From an uncultured Ignavibacteria bacterium (GTDB lineage: Bacteria > Bacteroidota > Ignavibacteria > Kapaibacteriales > UBA961): DNA of 6,155 bases. The DNA is taken from assembly GCA_937868245.1 (NCBI GenBank), contig CALMMI010000047.1, positions 1 through 6,155 on the forward strand. The letters are read 5' to 3'. Positions 6,039 through 6,155 of the stretch are shown here, piece after piece; the first letter of the stretch is position 1, and every line of letters starts with the position of its first letter. The translations under genes were made by a program, and so were the position numbers. The notes below the pieces were generated by a model. It was not told the DNA's origin. It saw only the letters and a program-made list of their open reading frames with translations, and did not search any database.

Positions 6039-6155
6039 TTACAAACCGAAGAAAGTACACGTATAGTCCAGAGCAAGGTTCAGTGCAGGGGTAGTTTGCT
6101 CGAATGGATGTGTAATGCCGAAAGTATGCCCTGTGTAGGGAATTGTCTCGAGTTG
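6039..6155 (-). CDS. C-terminal end of an alpha/beta-hydrolase-like protein (partial, runs off the window)
   Basis: Reading the minus strand from the window edge, a frame of 38 codons ends at TAA 6039-6041. The tail contains IPYTGHTFGITHPF, then TPAL and a final aromatic helix (DYTCTFFGL). A late Gly-His-x-Phe-Gly with a following His-Pro-Phe and a closing helix resembles the C-terminus of dienelactone-hydrolase/S9-like alpha/beta hydrolases, where that His is the catalytic-triad histidine. The family call rests on this short piece only, so substrate and full length are unknown. The short spacing to the lipoprotein gene suggests one operon. Confidence 0.6.
   Translation of the reverse strand, partial: QLETIPYTGHTFGITHPFEQTTPALNLALDYTCTFFGL

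Overview
The window fits a member of the Bacteroidota/Chlorobiota (FCB) group, possibly an Ignavibacteria/Kapabacteria-type organism. This is inferred from moderate-to-low GC, mostly absent Shine-Dalgarno sequences, and tandem non-orthodox sensor kinases with a 40-residue TPR array and the H-box 'MGIAAHDLKNPL'. No marker gene fixes the taxon, so it is an impression only.

All supported genes are on the minus strand and read right to left. At the right edge (6155-6039) is the last 38 codons of an alpha/beta-hydrolase-like protein that continues outside the window. It is followed after 21 bp by a 134-aa lipoprotein of unknown function (6017-5613). A 257-bp gap (5612-5356) holds a weak promoter candidate and a nested two-stem inverted repeat that would fold in the leader of the next gene. 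Then come two sensor histidine kinases: a six-TM membrane kinase (5355-3856) and a soluble TPR-coiled coil-kinase (3852-1522). They are separated by one stop codon plus 3 bp, in the same reading frame. Their HisKA/HATPase_c cores are clearly paralogous, so this looks like a tandem duplication in which two different sensor modules were attached to one kinase core. No response regulator is in the window.

After a 105-bp spacer with an inverted repeat just before the start codon lies clpB (1416-100). It codes for a normal ClpB N-domain and first AAA+ domain, but ClpB similarity stops about 25 residues into the middle domain. It is replaced by AT-rich sequence (26 G/C in the first 100 bases, against 43 in bases 121-220) that carries no ClpB-like coding in any frame. 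The most likely explanation is insertion of a mobile element, a rearrangement or an assembly junction at about 117/118.

Functionally, the central part is a two-kinase signalling operon: one kinase senses at or in the membrane, the other senses in the cytosol through protein contacts, and both may feed a shared unseen regulator. The flanking clpB (disaggregase) and lipoprotein/hydrolase genes look like separate transcription units. I found no CRISPR array, tRNA, rRNA or complete mobile element.
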